From: Acetobacteraceae bacterium
GTDB lineage: Bacteria > Pseudomonadota > Alphaproteobacteria > Acetobacterales > Acetobacteraceae
Length of the DNA: 64,000 nucleotides
Direction of reading: 5' to 3'
Assembly: GCA_947455205.1 (NCBI GenBank)
Contig: CANGNF010000012.1
Location: 52,405 to 116,404, forward strand
The position numbers and the translations under genes are program-made. The notes beneath the pieces were generated by a model. The model worked only from the letters and a program-made list of their open reading frames with translations. It searched no databases and was not told the DNA's origin. Every line of letters starts with the position of its first letter. The first letter of the stretch is position 1. This document shows positions 36,702-46,983 of this stretch, one piece after another.

Positions 36702-38309
36702 ATGAGCACACTCACTTCCGCGCTGGACCCGCGCAGCGCCGGCTTCGGCGCCAATGCCCGGCGCATGCGGGCGCTGGTGGCAGAGCTGCGCGAGCAGGTG
36801 GAGGCGGTGCGCCAGGGCGGCGGCGAGGTGGCGCGCAACCGCCATACCGGCCGCGGCAAGCTGCTGCCGCGCGACCGCATCCGCACGCTGATCGACCCGG
36901 CCTCGCCCTTCCTGGAGTTCTCGCAGCTGGCGGCGCAAGGCATGTACGGGGAGAACATCCCGGCCGCCGGCATCATCACCGGCATCGGCCGCGTGGCCGG
37001 GCGGGAATGCGTGGTGGTGGCCAACGACGCCACGGTGAAGGGCGGCACCTACTTCCCGATGACGGTGAAGAAGCACCTGCGCGCGCAGGAGATTGCTCAG
37101 CAGAACAACCTGCCCTGCATCTACCTGGTGGATTCAGGCGGCGCCAACCTGCCGAACCAGGACGAGGTCTTCCCCGACCGCGACCATTTCGGCCGCATCT
37201 TCTACAATCAGGCCAACATGTCGGCCGCCGGCATTCCGCAGGTGGCGGTGGTGATGGGCAGTTGCACTGCCGGCGGCGCCTATGTGCCGGCGATGAGCGA
37301 CGAGGCGATCATCGTCCGCAACCAGGGCACCATCTTCCTGGCCGGGCCACCGCTGGTGAAGGCGGCGACCGGGGAGGTCGTCTCCGCCGAGGACCTGGGC
37401 GGCGCCGAGGTGCATTCCCGCATCAGCGGCGTCACCGACCACATGGCCGACAACGACGCCCATGCGCTGGGCCTGGCGCGGCGGATCATCGGCAACCTGA
37501 ATCGGGTGAAGCAGGTGGGGCTGGACGTGCAGCCGCCGCGCCCGCCGCTATACGACGCGGCCGAGTTGCACGGCGTGGTGCCGGCCGATATCCGCGAACC
37601 GTATGACGTGCGGGAGGTGATTGCCCGCGTGGTGGATGGCAGCGAGTTCGACGAGTTCAAGCGGCTGTACGGGCCGACGCTGGTCTGCGGCTTCGCCCGC
37701 ATCTTCGGCTACCCCGTGGGCATATTGGCCAATAACGGCGTGCTGTTCAGCGAGAGCGCGCAGAAGGGCGCCCACTTCATCGAGCTGTGCAACCAGCGCG
37801 GCATCCCCCTGGTCTTCCTGCAGAACATCACCGGCTTCATGGTGGGCCGGAAGTACGAGAGCGGCGGCATCGCTAAGGACGGCGCCAAGCTGGTCACCGC
37901 GGTAGCGACGGCGCGGGTGCCGAAGTTCACCGTCATCATCGGCGGCAGCTTCGGCGCCGGGAATTACGGCATGTGCGGCCGGGCCTATTCGCCGCGCTTC
38001 CTGTTCATGTGGCCGAATGCGCGCATCAGCGTCATGGGCGGCATCCAGGCCGCGGCCGTGCTGGCCACCGTGCGGCGTGATGGCATCGAGGCCAAGGGCG
38101 GCACCTGGCCGGCGGAGGAGGAAGCGAAGTTCAAGGCGCCGATCGAGGCGCAGTACGAGGCCCAGGGCCACCCCTACTACGCCAGCGCGCGGCTGTGGGA
38201 TGATGGCATCATCGACCCCGCGGATACCCGCATGGTGCTGGGGCTTTCGCTTTCCGCCGCGCTGAACGCGCCGGTGCCGACGACCACCGCGCCGCTGTTC
38301 CGGATGTGA
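36702..38309 (+). CDS. mccB: acyl-CoA carboxylase carboxyltransferase subunit (methylcrotonyl-CoA type)
   Basis: A 535-residue carboxyltransferase of the MCC/geranyl-CoA carboxylase beta group. It has [21 protein letters not shown], the oxyanion region [18 protein letters not shown] and the CoA/biotin half-site [16 protein letters not shown]. It accepts carboxybiotin from the partner encoded one base downstream. The usual isovaleryl-CoA dehydrogenase and methylglutaconyl-CoA hydratase genes of leucine degradation are not adjacent, so the acyl-CoA substrate stays open. Confidence 0.9.
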   Translation: MSTLTSALDPRSAGFGANARRMRALVAELREQVEAVRQGGGEVARNRHTGRGKLLPRDRIRTLIDPASPFLEFSQLAAQGMYGENIPAAGIITGIGRVAGRECVVVANDATVKGGTYFPMTVKKHLRAQEIAQQNNLPCIYLVDSGGANLPNQDEVFPDRDHFGRIFYNQANMSAAGIPQVAVVMGSCTAGGAYVPAMSDEAIIVRNQGTIFLAGPPLVKAATGEVVSAEDLGGAEVHSRISGVTDHMADNDAHALGLARRIIGNLNRVKQVGLDVQPPRPPLYDAAELHGVVPADIREPYDVREVIARVVDGSEFDEFKRLYGPTLVCGFARIFGYPVGILANNGVLFSESAQKGAHFIELCNQRGIPLVFLQNITGFMVGRKYESGGIAKDGAKLVTAVATARVPKFTVIIGGSFGAGNYGMCGRAYSPRFLFMWPNARISVMGGIQAAAVLATVRRDGIEAKGGTWPAEEEAKFKAPIEAQYEAQGHPYYASARLWDDGIIDPADTRMVLGLSLSAALNAPVPTTTAPLFRM

Positions 38310-40261
38310 TGGCCATGTTCGACAGCATCCTCATCGCCAACCGGGGCGAGATCGCCTGCCGCATCATCCGCACCGCGCGGGCCATGGGCATCCGCACCGT
38401 CGCGGTCTACTCGGAAGCCGACGCCAACGCGCGCCATGTGGCGATGGCCGACGAGGCCCATTGCATCGGCCCGGCGCCGGCACGGGAGAGCTACCTGCGT
38501 GGCGATGCCATCATCGCGGTGGCGCAGGCCAGCAGCGCGCAGGCGGTGCATCCCGGCTATGGCTTCCTGTCCGAGAACGCCGACTTCGCCGAGGCCTGCG
38601 GCGCCGCGGGCCTGGTCTTCATCGGCCCGCCGGCCAGCGCCATCCGCGCCATGGGCAGCAAATCCGCCGCCAAGGCGTTGATGGAAAGCTCCGGCGTGCC
38701 GCTGGTGCCGGGCTATCACGGCGCCGACCAGTCGCCGGCGCTGCTGGCCGCGGAGGCACAGCGCATCGGCTTCCCCGTGCTGATCAAGGCCAGTGCCGGC
38801 GGTGGCGGCAAGGGCATGCGGATCGTGCGCCATGCCGCCGAGTTTGAGGAGGCGCTGGCGCTGGCCAAGGGCGAGGCGCGCGCCAGCTTCGGCGACGACC
38901 AGGTGCTGGTGGAACGCTACCTGCAGAAGCCGCGCCATATCGAGGTGCAGGTCTTCGCCGACAACCAGGGCAACACCGTCCACCTGTTCGAGCGTGACTG
39001 CTCGATCCAGCGTCGCCACCAGAAGGTGGTGGAGGAAGCCCCCGCGCCGGGCATGACCGAGGCTCGCCGCGCCGCGATGGGCGAGGCTGCCTGCGCCGCC
39101 GCCCGCGCCATCGGCTATGTCGGCGCCGGCACGGTGGAGTTCATCGCCGAGAATGACGACTTCTTCTTCATGGAGATGAACACCCGGTTGCAGGTGGAGC
39201 ACCCGGTGACCGAGGCGATCACCGGCCAGGACCTGGTGGAATGGCAGCTGCGCGTCGCCGCCGGCCAGCCCTTGCCCTGCACGCAGCAGCAGCTCCGCAT
39301 CCAGGGCCACGCCATCGAGGTGCGGGTCTATGCCGAGGACCCGACGCGCGACTTCGCCCCCAGCATCGGCACGCTGCACCACCTGCGGGAGCCGGCGGCG
39401 GCGCGGATCGACACCGGCGTGCGCCAGGGCGACGCGATCCCGATCCACTACGACCCGATGATATCAAAGCTGATCGTGCATGGTGCCGACCGCCCGGCGG
39501 CGCTGCGCCAGCTCAACCGCGCGCTGCGGCAGTATGAGATCGCCGGCGTGGCGACCAACCTTGGCCTGCTGCGCGCCATTGCGGCGCATCCGGCCTTTGC
39601 GGCGGCGGAGCTGGATACCGGCTTCATCGCCAACCACCCGCAGGTGCTGGCGCCGCCGCCGCCCGCGCCCGCCTGCGTGCTGGCCGCCGCGGTGCATCGG
39701 CTGCTGCGCGACGAAGCGCCGCCGGCCGTGCCGGGCGACCCTTACTCGCCCTGGGCGCATGCCAATGCCTGGCGGCTGAACGGCGATGGCTGGCAGGACT
39801 TCATCCTGGCCGAGGGCGAGACCCGCCACGCGTTGCGCGCCTACCTGCTGCCGCAGGGCTTCCGCCTGGGCGACGACCTGGTGCATGCGGCCGACGCCGA
39901 TGGCGTCACCACGCTGCGCCTGGGCAGCCAGACCCACAGGCTGCGCGTGCTGCGCCAGGGCCAGGCGCTGACCGTGTTCCTGGACGGCGTCGGCTATGCG
40001 CTGGTGCATATCGATCCTCGCGCGCCGCAGGCGGGGGCCGAGGCCGGCGGTGGCCGGATCCTGGCCCCCATGCCCGGCCGCGTGCTGGAAGTGCTGGTCG
40101 CCCCCGGTGACAAGGTCACGCGCGGCCAGGTGCTGCTGATGCTGGAAGCGATGAAGGTGCAGATGCGGATCACCGCACCGGCCGATGGCACCGTAGCCAG
40201 CCTGCGCTGCGCCGCCGGCGAGCTGGTGGAGGACGGCACCGAACTGGTCACGCTGGACTAG
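38309..40261 (+). CDS. mccA: acyl-CoA carboxylase biotin carboxylase/BCCP subunit
   Basis: A 650-residue alpha subunit. The ATP-grasp region includes IANRGEIACRI at the N-terminus, SAGGGGKGMRIV and MEMNTRLQVEHPVTE. The C-terminal biotinyl domain has the target lysine in EAMKVQM, a variant of the usual AMKM. The start overlaps the mccB stop by one base; a second ATG at 38315 is also possible. Together they form a complete biotin-dependent acyl-CoA carboxylase of methylcrotonyl-CoA or related type. Confidence 0.9.
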   Translation: MAMFDSILIANRGEIACRIIRTARAMGIRTVAVYSEADANARHVAMADEAHCIGPAPARESYLRGDAIIAVAQASSAQAVHPGYGFLSENADFAEACGAAGLVFIGPPASAIRAMGSKSAAKALMESSGVPLVPGYHGADQSPALLAAEAQRIGFPVLIKASAGGGGKGMRIVRHAAEFEEALALAKGEARASFGDDQVLVERYLQKPRHIEVQVFADNQGNTVHLFERDCSIQRRHQKVVEEAPAPGMTEARRAAMGEAACAAARAIGYVGAGTVEFIAENDDFFFMEMNTRLQVEHPVTEAITGQDLVEWQLRVAAGQPLPCTQQQLRIQGHAIEVRVYAEDPTRDFAPSIGTLHHLREPAAARIDTGVRQGDAIPIHYDPMISKLIVHGADRPAALRQLNRALRQYEIAGVATNLGLLRAIAAHPAFAAAELDTGFIANHPQVLAPPPPAPACVLAAAVHRLLRDEAPPAVPGDPYSPWAHANAWRLNGDGWQDFILAEGETRHALRAYLLPQGFRLGDDLVHAADADGVTTLRLGSQTHRLRVLRQGQALTVFLDGVGYALVHIDPRAPQAGAEAGGGRILAPMPGRVLEVLVAPGDKVTRGQVLLMLEAMKVQMRITAPADGTVASLRCAAGELVEDGTELVTLD

Positions 40262-40289
40262 CGCGTTAAAGGGCAGGCATGCTGTCGCA

Positions 40290-41582
40290 ATGGACAGCAC
40301 GCCCTACGCCCCCGGTTTCAAGACCAGCCCCTGGTGGTGGGAGGCGGCCGAGCCTTCCCGCCGCGACGCCACGCTGCCCGACCAGGCGGAGGTCGCCATC
40401 GTCGGCGGCGGCTATGCCGGGCTCTCGGCGGCGCTGACCCTGGCGCGGCTGGGCCGTAAGCCGGTGGTGCTGGACGCCGAGCGGATCGGCTGGGGCGCGT
40501 CGTCGCGCAATGGCGGCATGGTCTCGGGCGGGCTGAAGGTGGCCAAGGGCGCCAATGCCGGGGATGTTGTGGCCGCCGCCGCCGCCAGCCTGCCCTTCAT
40601 CGAGGAGCTGATCGCCCGCGAGCAGATCGACTGCGACTACGTGCGCTGTGGCCGCTTCACCGGCGCCTGGACGCCGGCGCACTACCAGGCCCAGGCGCGG
40701 CGGGTGGAAGCCATGGCGGCCGCGACCGGCATGGCCGCCGAGATGCTGCCGCCGGCGCGCCAGCGCGAGGCGATCGGCAGCGACTTCTATCATGGCGGCA
40801 TGACGCTGGCGGCGACCGGCAGCCTGCATCCCGGCAAATACGCCCGTGGCCTGGCCTCGGCCGCGGCAGCCGCCGGCGTGCGCCTGGTGGACAGCGTGCG
40901 CGTGCAGGGCATCCGCCGCCAGGGCAGCGGCTTCCGCCTGGCGACGGACCGCGGCGAACTGGCCGCCGATGCCGTGCTGGTGGCGACCAACGGCTATTCG
41001 CTGGACCCGCGCGGCACCGCCAGCCCCTGGCTGGCGCGGCGCATGGTGCCGCTGGCCAGCATGATCATCGCCACCGAGGAGATCGACCCCGCGCTGATGG
41101 ACCGGCTGTTCCCCGGCCGCCGCATGCTGGGGGAAAGCCGGCGGGTGCTGAACTACTTCCGCCCCAGCCCGGATGGAAAGCATGTGCTGTGGGGCGGCCG
41201 CGCCAGCTTTGGCCACGCCACGCCGGAACAGGCGGCGCCGGTGCTGTACCAGCGCATGACGGAGGTTTTTCCGGAGCTGAAGGGTACCCGCATCACCCAT
41301 TGCTGGCTGGGCAACGTGGCCTTCACCTTCGACCATCTGCCGCATATCGGCGTGCAGGACGGCATCCACTACGCCGCGGGCTGCCAAGGCAGCGGGGTGG
41401 CCATGGCCAGTTGGCTGGGACACCAGGTGGGGATGAAGATCGCCGGCGCCGCCAACCAGCCCTTCGCGCTGGATGGCCTGCCGTTTCCGACCATGCCGTT
41501 CTACAGCGGCAATCCCTGGTTCATGCCGGTGGTCGGCAACTGGTACCGCCTGCTGGACGCCTGGGAGCGGGCGCGGGCCTAG
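40290..41582 (+). CDS. FAD-dependent oxidoreductase (DAO family, PuuB-like)
   Basis: A 430-residue flavoprotein. The Rossmann motif is AIVGGGYAGLSAAL near residue 35, followed by the active-site-proximal WGASSRNGGMVSGG typical of gamma-glutamylputrescine oxidases and related amine oxidases. The C-terminal FAD-binding region includes GCQGSGVAMA. Likely oxidises an amine or amino acid. It stands alone and converges on the D,D-carboxypeptidase gene. Confidence 0.87.
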   Translation: MDSTPYAPGFKTSPWWWEAAEPSRRDATLPDQAEVAIVGGGYAGLSAALTLARLGRKPVVLDAERIGWGASSRNGGMVSGGLKVAKGANAGDVVAAAAASLPFIEELIAREQIDCDYVRCGRFTGAWTPAHYQAQARRVEAMAAATGMAAEMLPPARQREAIGSDFYHGGMTLAATGSLHPGKYARGLASAAAAAGVRLVDSVRVQGIRRQGSGFRLATDRGELAADAVLVATNGYSLDPRGTASPWLARRMVPLASMIIATEEIDPALMDRLFPGRRMLGESRRVLNYFRPSPDGKHVLWGGRASFGHATPEQAAPVLYQRMTEVFPELKGTRITHCWLGNVAFTFDHLPHIGVQDGIHYAAGCQGSGVAMASWLGHQVGMKIAGAANQPFALDGLPFPTMPFYSGNPWFMPVVGNWYRLLDAWERARA

Positions 41583-41589
41583 CCTTCGT

Positions 41590-41611
41590 CAGGCGCTTCC
41601 GTCTGCGCCTG
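41590..41611. terminator. stem-loop between convergent genes
   Basis: CAGGCGC and GCGCCTG form a perfect 7 bp stem around 8 bases in the 36-base gap between the FAD oxidoreductase and D,D-carboxypeptidase ends. A bidirectional terminator is likely from position; there is no long T-run. Confidence 0.55.
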
Positions 41612-41618
41612 GCAGAGG

Positions 41619-42770
41619 CTAGCGCCGCCGCGCGGCCTTGCCCGGCTTCGGCGCCGGCGTGGGTTGGACGCGGAGGTGAGCGTGGCCGGCGCGATGCGGC
41701 GGCGCGCGCAGCACGTTGCGGTCGGTGTCGCCCTGTTCCACGCGGATGGCGCCGCGCGGCGGCTTGGTGGTGGCCAGCCGCAGCGCCGGCGGCCGGCTGG
41801 GCGGCACCGGCAGGGCGGCCGTGGCCGGGCCATGGTTCAGCCGGGCCACGCGGCCGGCACCCAGCGCATGGGCCTGCGCCCCCGGCACCACCTGCGGCAT
41901 GGCCCGGCGGCCCGCGACCATCTGCGGCCGGGTATTGACGCCCATCTGCCCGAAGCCCTGGTCCAGCAGCGCCATCATGTGGCGGTCGCGTTCACGCCCA
42001 CTGCGGCCGCCGAACACCGCGGCCACCAGGCGCACGCCCTCCCGCCGGGCCGAGGCGACCAGGTTGAAGCCGCTGTCGTTGACGTAGCCGGTCTTGATGC
42101 CGTCCGTGCCCTCGTATTCCTGCAGCAGCCGGTTGTGGTTGAACGCCACCCGGCCGCGGAAGCGGAAATACGGCACCGAGAAATAGGCGAAGCGATCCGG
42201 GAAGTCCCGCATCAGCCGGCGGCCCAGCAGCGCCATGTCGCGCGCGGTGGAGACCTGTTCGGAATCCGGCAGGCCCGATGCGTTGCGGAACACGGTGCGG
42301 CTCATGCCCAGCGAACGCGCCTTCAACGTCATCATCTGGGCGAAGCGGTCCTCGCTGCCATTGCCCAGGTATTCGCCCAGCGCGGCGGCGGCATCGTTGG
42401 CGGATTTCGTCACCAGGGCGAGGATCGCCTCCTCCACCGTCAGGTGCATGCCCGGCAGCAGGCCGATTCGGCTGGGCGGCATCTCCGCCGCGTTCTCGGA
42501 GACCGGGATCTGGCTGCCGAGCTGCAGCCGGCCTTCGCGCAGCGCCTCGAACGCCATGTACAGCGTCATCATCTTGGTCAGCGAGGCCGGGTGGCGCAGC
42601 TCGTCCGGTCTGGCGGACATCAGCACGTCGCCGGTTTCGGCATTGGTGACGATGGCGGCGTAGCGCTCGCTGCCGATCTGGGCCCTGGCCGGCGCCGCCA
42701 GCGCAAGCAACAGCGCCAGCGGCAGGCCGAGGAACGAAAGGCGCCGCCGCGCGGCCATGGATGACTGCAT
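41619..42770 (-). CDS. D-alanyl-D-alanine carboxypeptidase (peptidase S11) with long basic tail
   Basis: A 383-residue penicillin-binding protein trimming peptidoglycan pentapeptides. The signal peptide (cleavage near ARAQ) is followed by SxxK (SLTK), SxN (SAN) and KTGY in order. The catalytic domain ends near residue 276; residues 277-383 form a proline- and arginine-rich, low-complexity tail with no recognised SPOR domain or the usual C-terminal amphipathic anchor. Start 42770 has a GGGG stretch upstream; a second start at 42758 is possible. Confidence 0.9.
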   Translation of the reverse strand: MQSSMAARRRLSFLGLPLALLLALAAPARAQIGSERYAAIVTNAETGDVLMSARPDELRHPASLTKMMTLYMAFEALREGRLQLGSQIPVSENAAEMPPSRIGLLPGMHLTVEEAILALVTKSANDAAAALGEYLGNGSEDRFAQMMTLKARSLGMSRTVFRNASGLPDSEQVSTARDMALLGRRLMRDFPDRFAYFSVPYFRFRGRVAFNHNRLLQEYEGTDGIKTGYVNDSGFNLVASARREGVRLVAAVFGGRSGRERDRHMMALLDQGFGQMGVNTRPQMVAGRRAMPQVVPGAQAHALGAGRVARLNHGPATAALPVPPSRPPALRLATTKPPRGAIRVEQGDTDRNVLRAPPHRAGHAHLRVQPTPAPKPGKAARRR

Positions 42771-43119
42771 GATATACCCCGCCACGACGCCTGCCCCCCA
42801 CGGCACGCACGCGGTAGCCGAAGCTAGAGCGGCAGCGCGCGTCGCGTCTACGGGAACCAAGCTGGAACAGCCAGATTGACCAAGGGGTTAAGCGCCGTTC
42901 CTGTTACAACGGCGGCATCACGAGCCGGCAATGGTTGGCCGCTCCGGCGGATGTGATCCGCCGGGCCGCCCGGGGTTTATGGTGCAGTGCAAAAACTTCT
43001 TGCATAAGCCGTGCGGCCTCCGCTACTCACCGCGTCATGTTGCAGTGCAGCAAACGGGTGATCCCGGCTTTGCGGCACCCTACAGACCGCGAACCCGACC
43101 CCGAGCAGGAGTGACGAAC
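42771..43119 (+). other. long intergenic region upstream of the phasin gene
   Basis: This 349-base gap holds no convincing gene. It includes an AT-richer block at about 42975-43055 with repeated TGCAGTGCA elements and two dyads (annotated separately) that look like phasin control sites. The rest shows nothing I can name apart from the leader of the opposing carboxypeptidase gene. Confidence 0.6.
42983..43053 (+). promoter_or_regulatory. candidate phasin promoter with two TGC-rich dyads (PhaR-like operators)
   Basis: TGCAGTGCA occurs twice, at 42983-42991 and 43041-43049. Around these lie two dyads: TGCAA-N7-TTGCA (42988-43004) and TTGC-N6-GCAA (43040-43053). A possible sigma-70 promoter, TTGCAT at 43000 and TACTCA at 43024 with 18 bases between, sits so that the first dyad covers the -35 and the second follows the start point. 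PhaR repressors are known to bind TGC-rich sites before phasin genes; identity here is inferred. Confidence 0.45.
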
Positions 43120-43641
43120 ATGGCGCTGAAGCCCGACCTGAAGACCGCCGAAGTCCAGAAGCTGGTGACCGACGCCGCCGCGAACGGCGCTGCCCAGGCC
43201 CGCAAGATCATCGACGACGGTGCCGCCCAGGCCCGCGTTACCATGGAGAAGAGTGTGGAACACGCCAACAAGGCTGCCGAGGGCCTGATCAAGGCCGCGG
43301 AAGAGGCCTCCGAGTTCGGTCGCGGCAATGCCGAGGCCTTCGCCAAGGCCGCCCAGGCCTATGTCGTCGGCGCGCAGGACCTGGGTCGCCAGACCTTCGC
43401 CCTGTTCCAGGGTCTGACCGACCAGGCGCTGGAGAATGCCAAGGCCCTGGCCGCGGTGAAGAGCCTGAAGGAAGCCGCCGAGCTGCAGAGCAGCTTCACC
43501 CGCACCGCCATGGAGAAGACCTTCTCCGAGTCGGCGAAGCTGCAGGAAGCCGCGCTGAAGCTGGCCGAGACCGCCTTCGCCCCGCTCGGCGCCCGCGTCA
43601 CCGTCGCGGTCGAGAAGATCACCCGCCCGCTGGCGGCCTGA
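43120..43641 (+). CDS. phasin family protein
   Basis: A 173-residue, alanine-rich, mainly helical protein matching the phasin_2 type (KKPD-like start, long amphipathic helices, [17 protein letters not shown] and [13 protein letters not shown]). Phasins coat polyhydroxyalkanoate granules and control their size. AGGAG lies about 9 bases before the ATG. PHA synthase genes are not in this window. Strong codon bias and a long upstream control region suggest high, regulated expression. Confidence 0.9.
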   Translation: MALKPDLKTAEVQKLVTDAAANGAAQARKIIDDGAAQARVTMEKSVEHANKAAEGLIKAAEEASEFGRGNAEAFAKAAQAYVVGAQDLGRQTFALFQGLTDQALENAKALAAVKSLKEAAELQSSFTRTAMEKTFSESAKLQEAALKLAETAFAPLGARVTVAVEKITRPLAA

Positions 43642-43963
43642 TCCACCCACCCTTGACCGGCGGCGATGCCCCCGCATCGCCCGCCGGACTGCCCGCAGGC
43701 CCGGTTCGGCCACCCCTTGGGTGGCTGGCCGGGCCTGTCGTGTTCTGGGGGCGGGAACCGGCCGGGCAAGTCAGTTTGCGCCGTGGCGGTTGCGCTGGGC
43801 GCCCGGGCGCACCATCTGGCCGGGCGATGATTCCGCTGCCCGCAGTGCTGCCGGCCCTTCCCGCGGCGGCCTTCCCACCGTTATCCTCTCCTTTCCTCGG
43901 GGCCGGCCATGCTGCGGCCCCCGAACGCCGAGCGGGTGCCACATCCCCGCCACCAGGACGACC
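43642..43963 (+). other. intergenic region between phasin and clpS
   Basis: The 322-base gap contains the strong inverted repeat at 43698-43735 and otherwise GC-rich DNA without a gene I can support. A T/C-rich stretch near 43880-43905 may contribute to the clpS promoter, but no clear -35/-10 pair stands out. Confidence 0.5.
43698..43735 (+). terminator. large interrupted stem-loop after the phasin gene
   Basis: GGCCCGG...GCCACCC on the left pairs with GGGTGGC...CCGGGCC on the right, two 7 bp arms separated by a small internal bulge and a short loop. It starts about 56 bases after the phasin stop. No T-run follows, so termination is likely but not certain. Confidence 0.55.
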
Positions 43964-44311
43964 ATGAGCGACCCAGACAAGCGCCAAGGCGGGGGCACCA
44001 CCCCAGGCGACACCAACCCGAACACCGGCGTTGTGGTCAAGGCTCGGCCGCGCACCAAGAAGCCTTCGATGTACAAGGTCTTGATGCTGAACGACGACTA
44101 CACGCCGATGGAGTTCGTGGTGCACGTGCTGGAGCGGTTCTTCCAGAAGAACCGGGAGGAGGCGACCCGGATCATGCTGCATGTGCATCGTCGGGGCGTG
44201 GGCGTCTGCGGCGTCTATACGTATGAGGTCGCCGAGACCAAGGTGACCCAGGTGATGGACCTGGCCCGGCAGAACCAGCACCCGCTGCAATGCACGATCG
44301 AGAAGGAATGA
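43964..44311 (+). CDS. clpS: ATP-dependent Clp protease adaptor ClpS
   Basis: A 115-residue N-recognin adaptor that delivers N-degron substrates to ClpAP. The core is standard: [17 protein letters not shown], the ERFF segment, then [19 protein letters not shown]. The disordered N-terminal arm of about 30 residues that enters ClpA is present. It lies 205 bases upstream of clpA, its functional partner. Confidence 0.96.
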   Translation: MSDPDKRQGGGTTPGDTNPNTGVVVKARPRTKKPSMYKVLMLNDDYTPMEFVVHVLERFFQKNREEATRIMLHVHRRGVGVCGVYTYEVAETKVTQVMDLARQNQHPLQCTIEKE

Positions 44312-44347
44312 GCCGCACGCCGGCTTGATTCCGCCTGCCGCACCGCG

Positions 44348-44459
44348 TGCAACAAAGTGCAACCCCCGCCGAATGGGGGTCTCGCCGGAAGGGAGGGTGA
44401 TGCCAAGTTTGCAGGATCGGGCAACCCCCATCCGGCAGCCGCATTTTTGCTGACGCAAA
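44348..44459 (+). promoter_or_regulatory. structured clpS-clpA intergenic region
   Basis: Within the 205-base gap are a direct repeat GTGCAAC-AAA-GTGCAAC (44348-44364) and a hairpin ACCCCC/GGGGGT (44362-44380). An alternative pairing of ATGGGGGT (44373-44380) with ACCCCCAT (44424-44431) excludes that hairpin. A dyad TTTGC-TGAC-GCAAA lies at 44446-44459. Mutually exclusive stems fit an attenuator-like switch between clpS and clpA or a clpA leader; no test is possible here. Confidence 0.4.
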
Positions 44460-44516
44460 CGCACTCGGTTTGCTTAGGCTAGCGGACCCGGAGTTTCACC
44501 AAGGGAGCGTCGTACC

Positions 44517-46877
44517 ATGTTGTCACGCAATCTCGAGCAGACGCTCCACCGCGCCCTTGGCCTGGCCAATGAGCGGCGCCACGAATACGCCACGCTTGAA
44601 CACCTGCTGCTTGCCCTGACCGACGACACCGACGCCGCTGGCGTTCTGCGTGCCTGCGGGGTGGATGGCGAGAAGCTGAAGCGCGACCTGACCGAGTTCC
44701 TGGACAAGGACCTGGCCGGGCTGGTGACGGAGCGCAGCGGCGACCCGAAGCCGACCGCGGGCTTCCAGCGCGTGGTCCAGCGCGCCGCGATCCACGTGCA
44801 GTCCAGTGGGCGGGACGAGGTCTCCGGCGCGAATGTGCTGGTGGCGCTGTTCAGCGAGCGGGAATCGCACGCGGTGTACTTCCTGCAGTTGCAGGACATG
44901 ACCCGGCTGGATGCGGTCAACTTCATCAGCCACGGCATTGCCAAGGCGCCCGGCCGCACGCAGAACCGCCCGGTGCAGGGCACGCCGTCGCCCAGCGCTT
45001 CCTCCGGTGGCGAGGAGAGCGGCGAGAAGGAGGAGAAGCCTTCCCGCGGCAGCCGCAACCAGGACGCGCTGACCAACTATTGCGTCAACCTGAACAAGAA
45101 GGCGCAGGCGGGGAAGATCGACCCGCTGATCGGCCGAGACTCCGAGATTGAGCGCACGATCCAGATCCTGTGCCGCCGCACCAAGAACAACCCGCTGTAT
45201 GTGGGCGACCCTGGCGTGGGCAAGACGGCGATTGCGGAAGGCCTGGCCAAGCGGATCATCGAGGGCGACGTGCCCGAGGTGCTGCTGAAGTCCACCATCT
45301 ACGCGCTGGACATGGGCAGCCTGCTGGCCGGCACGCGCTACCGCGGTGACTTCGAGGAGCGGCTGAAGGCGGTGGTGAACGAGCTGGAGCAGCAGCCCGG
45401 CAGCATCCTGTTCATCGACGAGATCCACACCGTGATCGGCGCCGGCGCCACCAGCGGCGGCGCGATGGACGCGTCCAACCTGCTGAAGCCGGCGCTGGCC
45501 CAGGGCACGCTGCGCTGCGTCGGCAGCACCACCTACAAGGAATACCGCCAGCACTTCGAGAAGGACCGCGCCCTGGTCCGTCGCTTCCAGAAGATCGACG
45601 TGAACGAGCCGAGCCTGGAAGACGCGGTGAAGATCCTGCAGGGTCTGAAGACCAACTACGAGAAGCACCACAAGGTCCGCTACACGCCGGAAGCCATCCG
45701 CGCCGCGGTGGAGCTTTCGGCCAAGTACATCCACGACCGCAAGCTGCCGGACAAGGCGATCGACGTGATCGACGAGGTCGGCGCCAGCCGCATGCTGCTG
45801 CCGGAGAACAAGCGCCGGAAGACGGTGACGTTGAAGGATGTGGAGGAGATCGTGGCGAAGATCGCCCGGATCCCACCCAAGACCGTCAGCAACGACGACA
45901 AGGAGACGCTGCGGACGCTGGACCGCGACCTGAAGGCGATGGTCTTCGGCCAGGACAAGGCGATCGAGGCGCTGTCGGCCGCGATCAAGCTGAGCCGCGC
46001 CGGCCTGCGTGACCAGGAGAAGCCTATCGGCAACTACCTGTTCAGCGGGCCGACCGGCGTCGGCAAGACCGAAGTCGCGAAGCAACTGGCCAAGACGCTG
46101 GGGATCGAGCTGATCCGCTTCGACATGTCCGAGTACATGGAGCGGCACAGCGTCAGCCGTCTGATCGGCGCGCCGCCCGGCTATGTCGGCTTCGACCAGG
46201 GCGGCCTGCTGACCGATGGCATCGACCAGCACCCGCACGCGGTGCTGCTGCTGGACGAGATCGAGAAGGCCCACCAGGACCTGTACAACATTCTGTTGCA
46301 GGTGATGGACCACGGCAAGCTGACCGACCACAACGGCAAGACCGTCGACTTCCGCAACGTCATCCTGATCATGACGACGAATGCGGGCGCGTCGGAAATG
46401 GCCAAGGCCGCCATCGGCTTCGGCGCCACGGTGCGGACCGGCGAGGATACCGACGCGATCAACCGCATGTTCACGCCGGAATTCCGCAACCGGCTGGACG
46501 CCATCGTGCCCTTCGCCGGGCTGACGCAGGAAATCGTCGGCCATGTGGTGGAGAAGTTCGTCATGCAGCTGGAAGCCCAGCTGGCCGACCGCAACGTGAC
46601 CATCGAGCTGTCCTCGGCCGCCAAGGAATGGCTGGCCGAGAAGGGCTACGACCCGCTCTATGGCGCCCGGCCGCTGGCCCGGGTGATCCAGGAGCATGTG
46701 AAGAAGCCGCTGGCCGAGGAATTGCTGTTCGGCAAGCTGACCAAGGGCGGCTCGGTGAAGGTCGCGCTGCGCGACGGCGCCCTGGCCTTCGACGTGGTGG
46801 AGGCCGCCGCGCCGGCCTTGCCGAAGCCGGAGAGCGGCGACGAGAGCGAGCGCGAGCCGGAGCAGGTTGAGCCGTAG
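44517..46877 (+). CDS. clpA: ATP-dependent Clp protease ATP-binding subunit ClpA
   Basis: A 786-residue AAA+ unfoldase. The N-domain (residues 1-140, starting [13 protein letters not shown]) binds ClpS. The first AAA module has GDPGVGKTA and [10 protein letters not shown]; the second has GPTGVGKTE and [12 protein letters not shown] ClpP-binding loop of the IGF type is present as AAIGFGA. AAGGGAG precedes the ATG. A charged linker rich in glutamate sits between the N-domain and the first module, and the C-terminus is acidic. Confidence 0.97.
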   Translation: MLSRNLEQTLHRALGLANERRHEYATLEHLLLALTDDTDAAGVLRACGVDGEKLKRDLTEFLDKDLAGLVTERSGDPKPTAGFQRVVQRAAIHVQSSGRDEVSGANVLVALFSERESHAVYFLQLQDMTRLDAVNFISHGIAKAPGRTQNRPVQGTPSPSASSGGEESGEKEEKPSRGSRNQDALTNYCVNLNKKAQAGKIDPLIGRDSEIERTIQILCRRTKNNPLYVGDPGVGKTAIAEGLAKRIIEGDVPEVLLKSTIYALDMGSLLAGTRYRGDFEERLKAVVNELEQQPGSILFIDEIHTVIGAGATSGGAMDASNLLKPALAQGTLRCVGSTTYKEYRQHFEKDRALVRRFQKIDVNEPSLEDAVKILQGLKTNYEKHHKVRYTPEAIRAAVELSAKYIHDRKLPDKAIDVIDEVGASRMLLPENKRRKTVTLKDVEEIVAKIARIPPKTVSNDDKETLRTLDRDLKAMVFGQDKAIEALSAAIKLSRAGLRDQEKPIGNYLFSGPTGVGKTEVAKQLAKTLGIELIRFDMSEYMERHSVSRLIGAPPGYVGFDQGGLLTDGIDQHPHAVLLLDEIEKAHQDLYNILLQVMDHGKLTDHNGKTVDFRNVILIMTTNAGASEMAKAAIGFGATVRTGEDTDAINRMFTPEFRNRLDAIVPFAGLTQEIVGHVVEKFVMQLEAQLADRNVTIELSSAAKEWLAEKGYDPLYGARPLARVIQEHVKKPLAEELLFGKLTKGGSVKVALRDGALAFDVVEAAAPALPKPESGDESEREPEQVEP

Positions 46878-46983
46878 CGCCTTGGGCGTTCGGGCCATGT
46901 AGCGCTCCGGACGACTTCGCGGGATGATGCACGGGCGCCGGGGGGACAACCCTCGGCGCCCGACGCAATTCCGGGAGAACGCC

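Noticed and set aside
42988..43005. Sigma-54 promoter at the phasin gene
   Set aside because: TTGCAT is present but the required GG 10 bases upstream of GC is absent.
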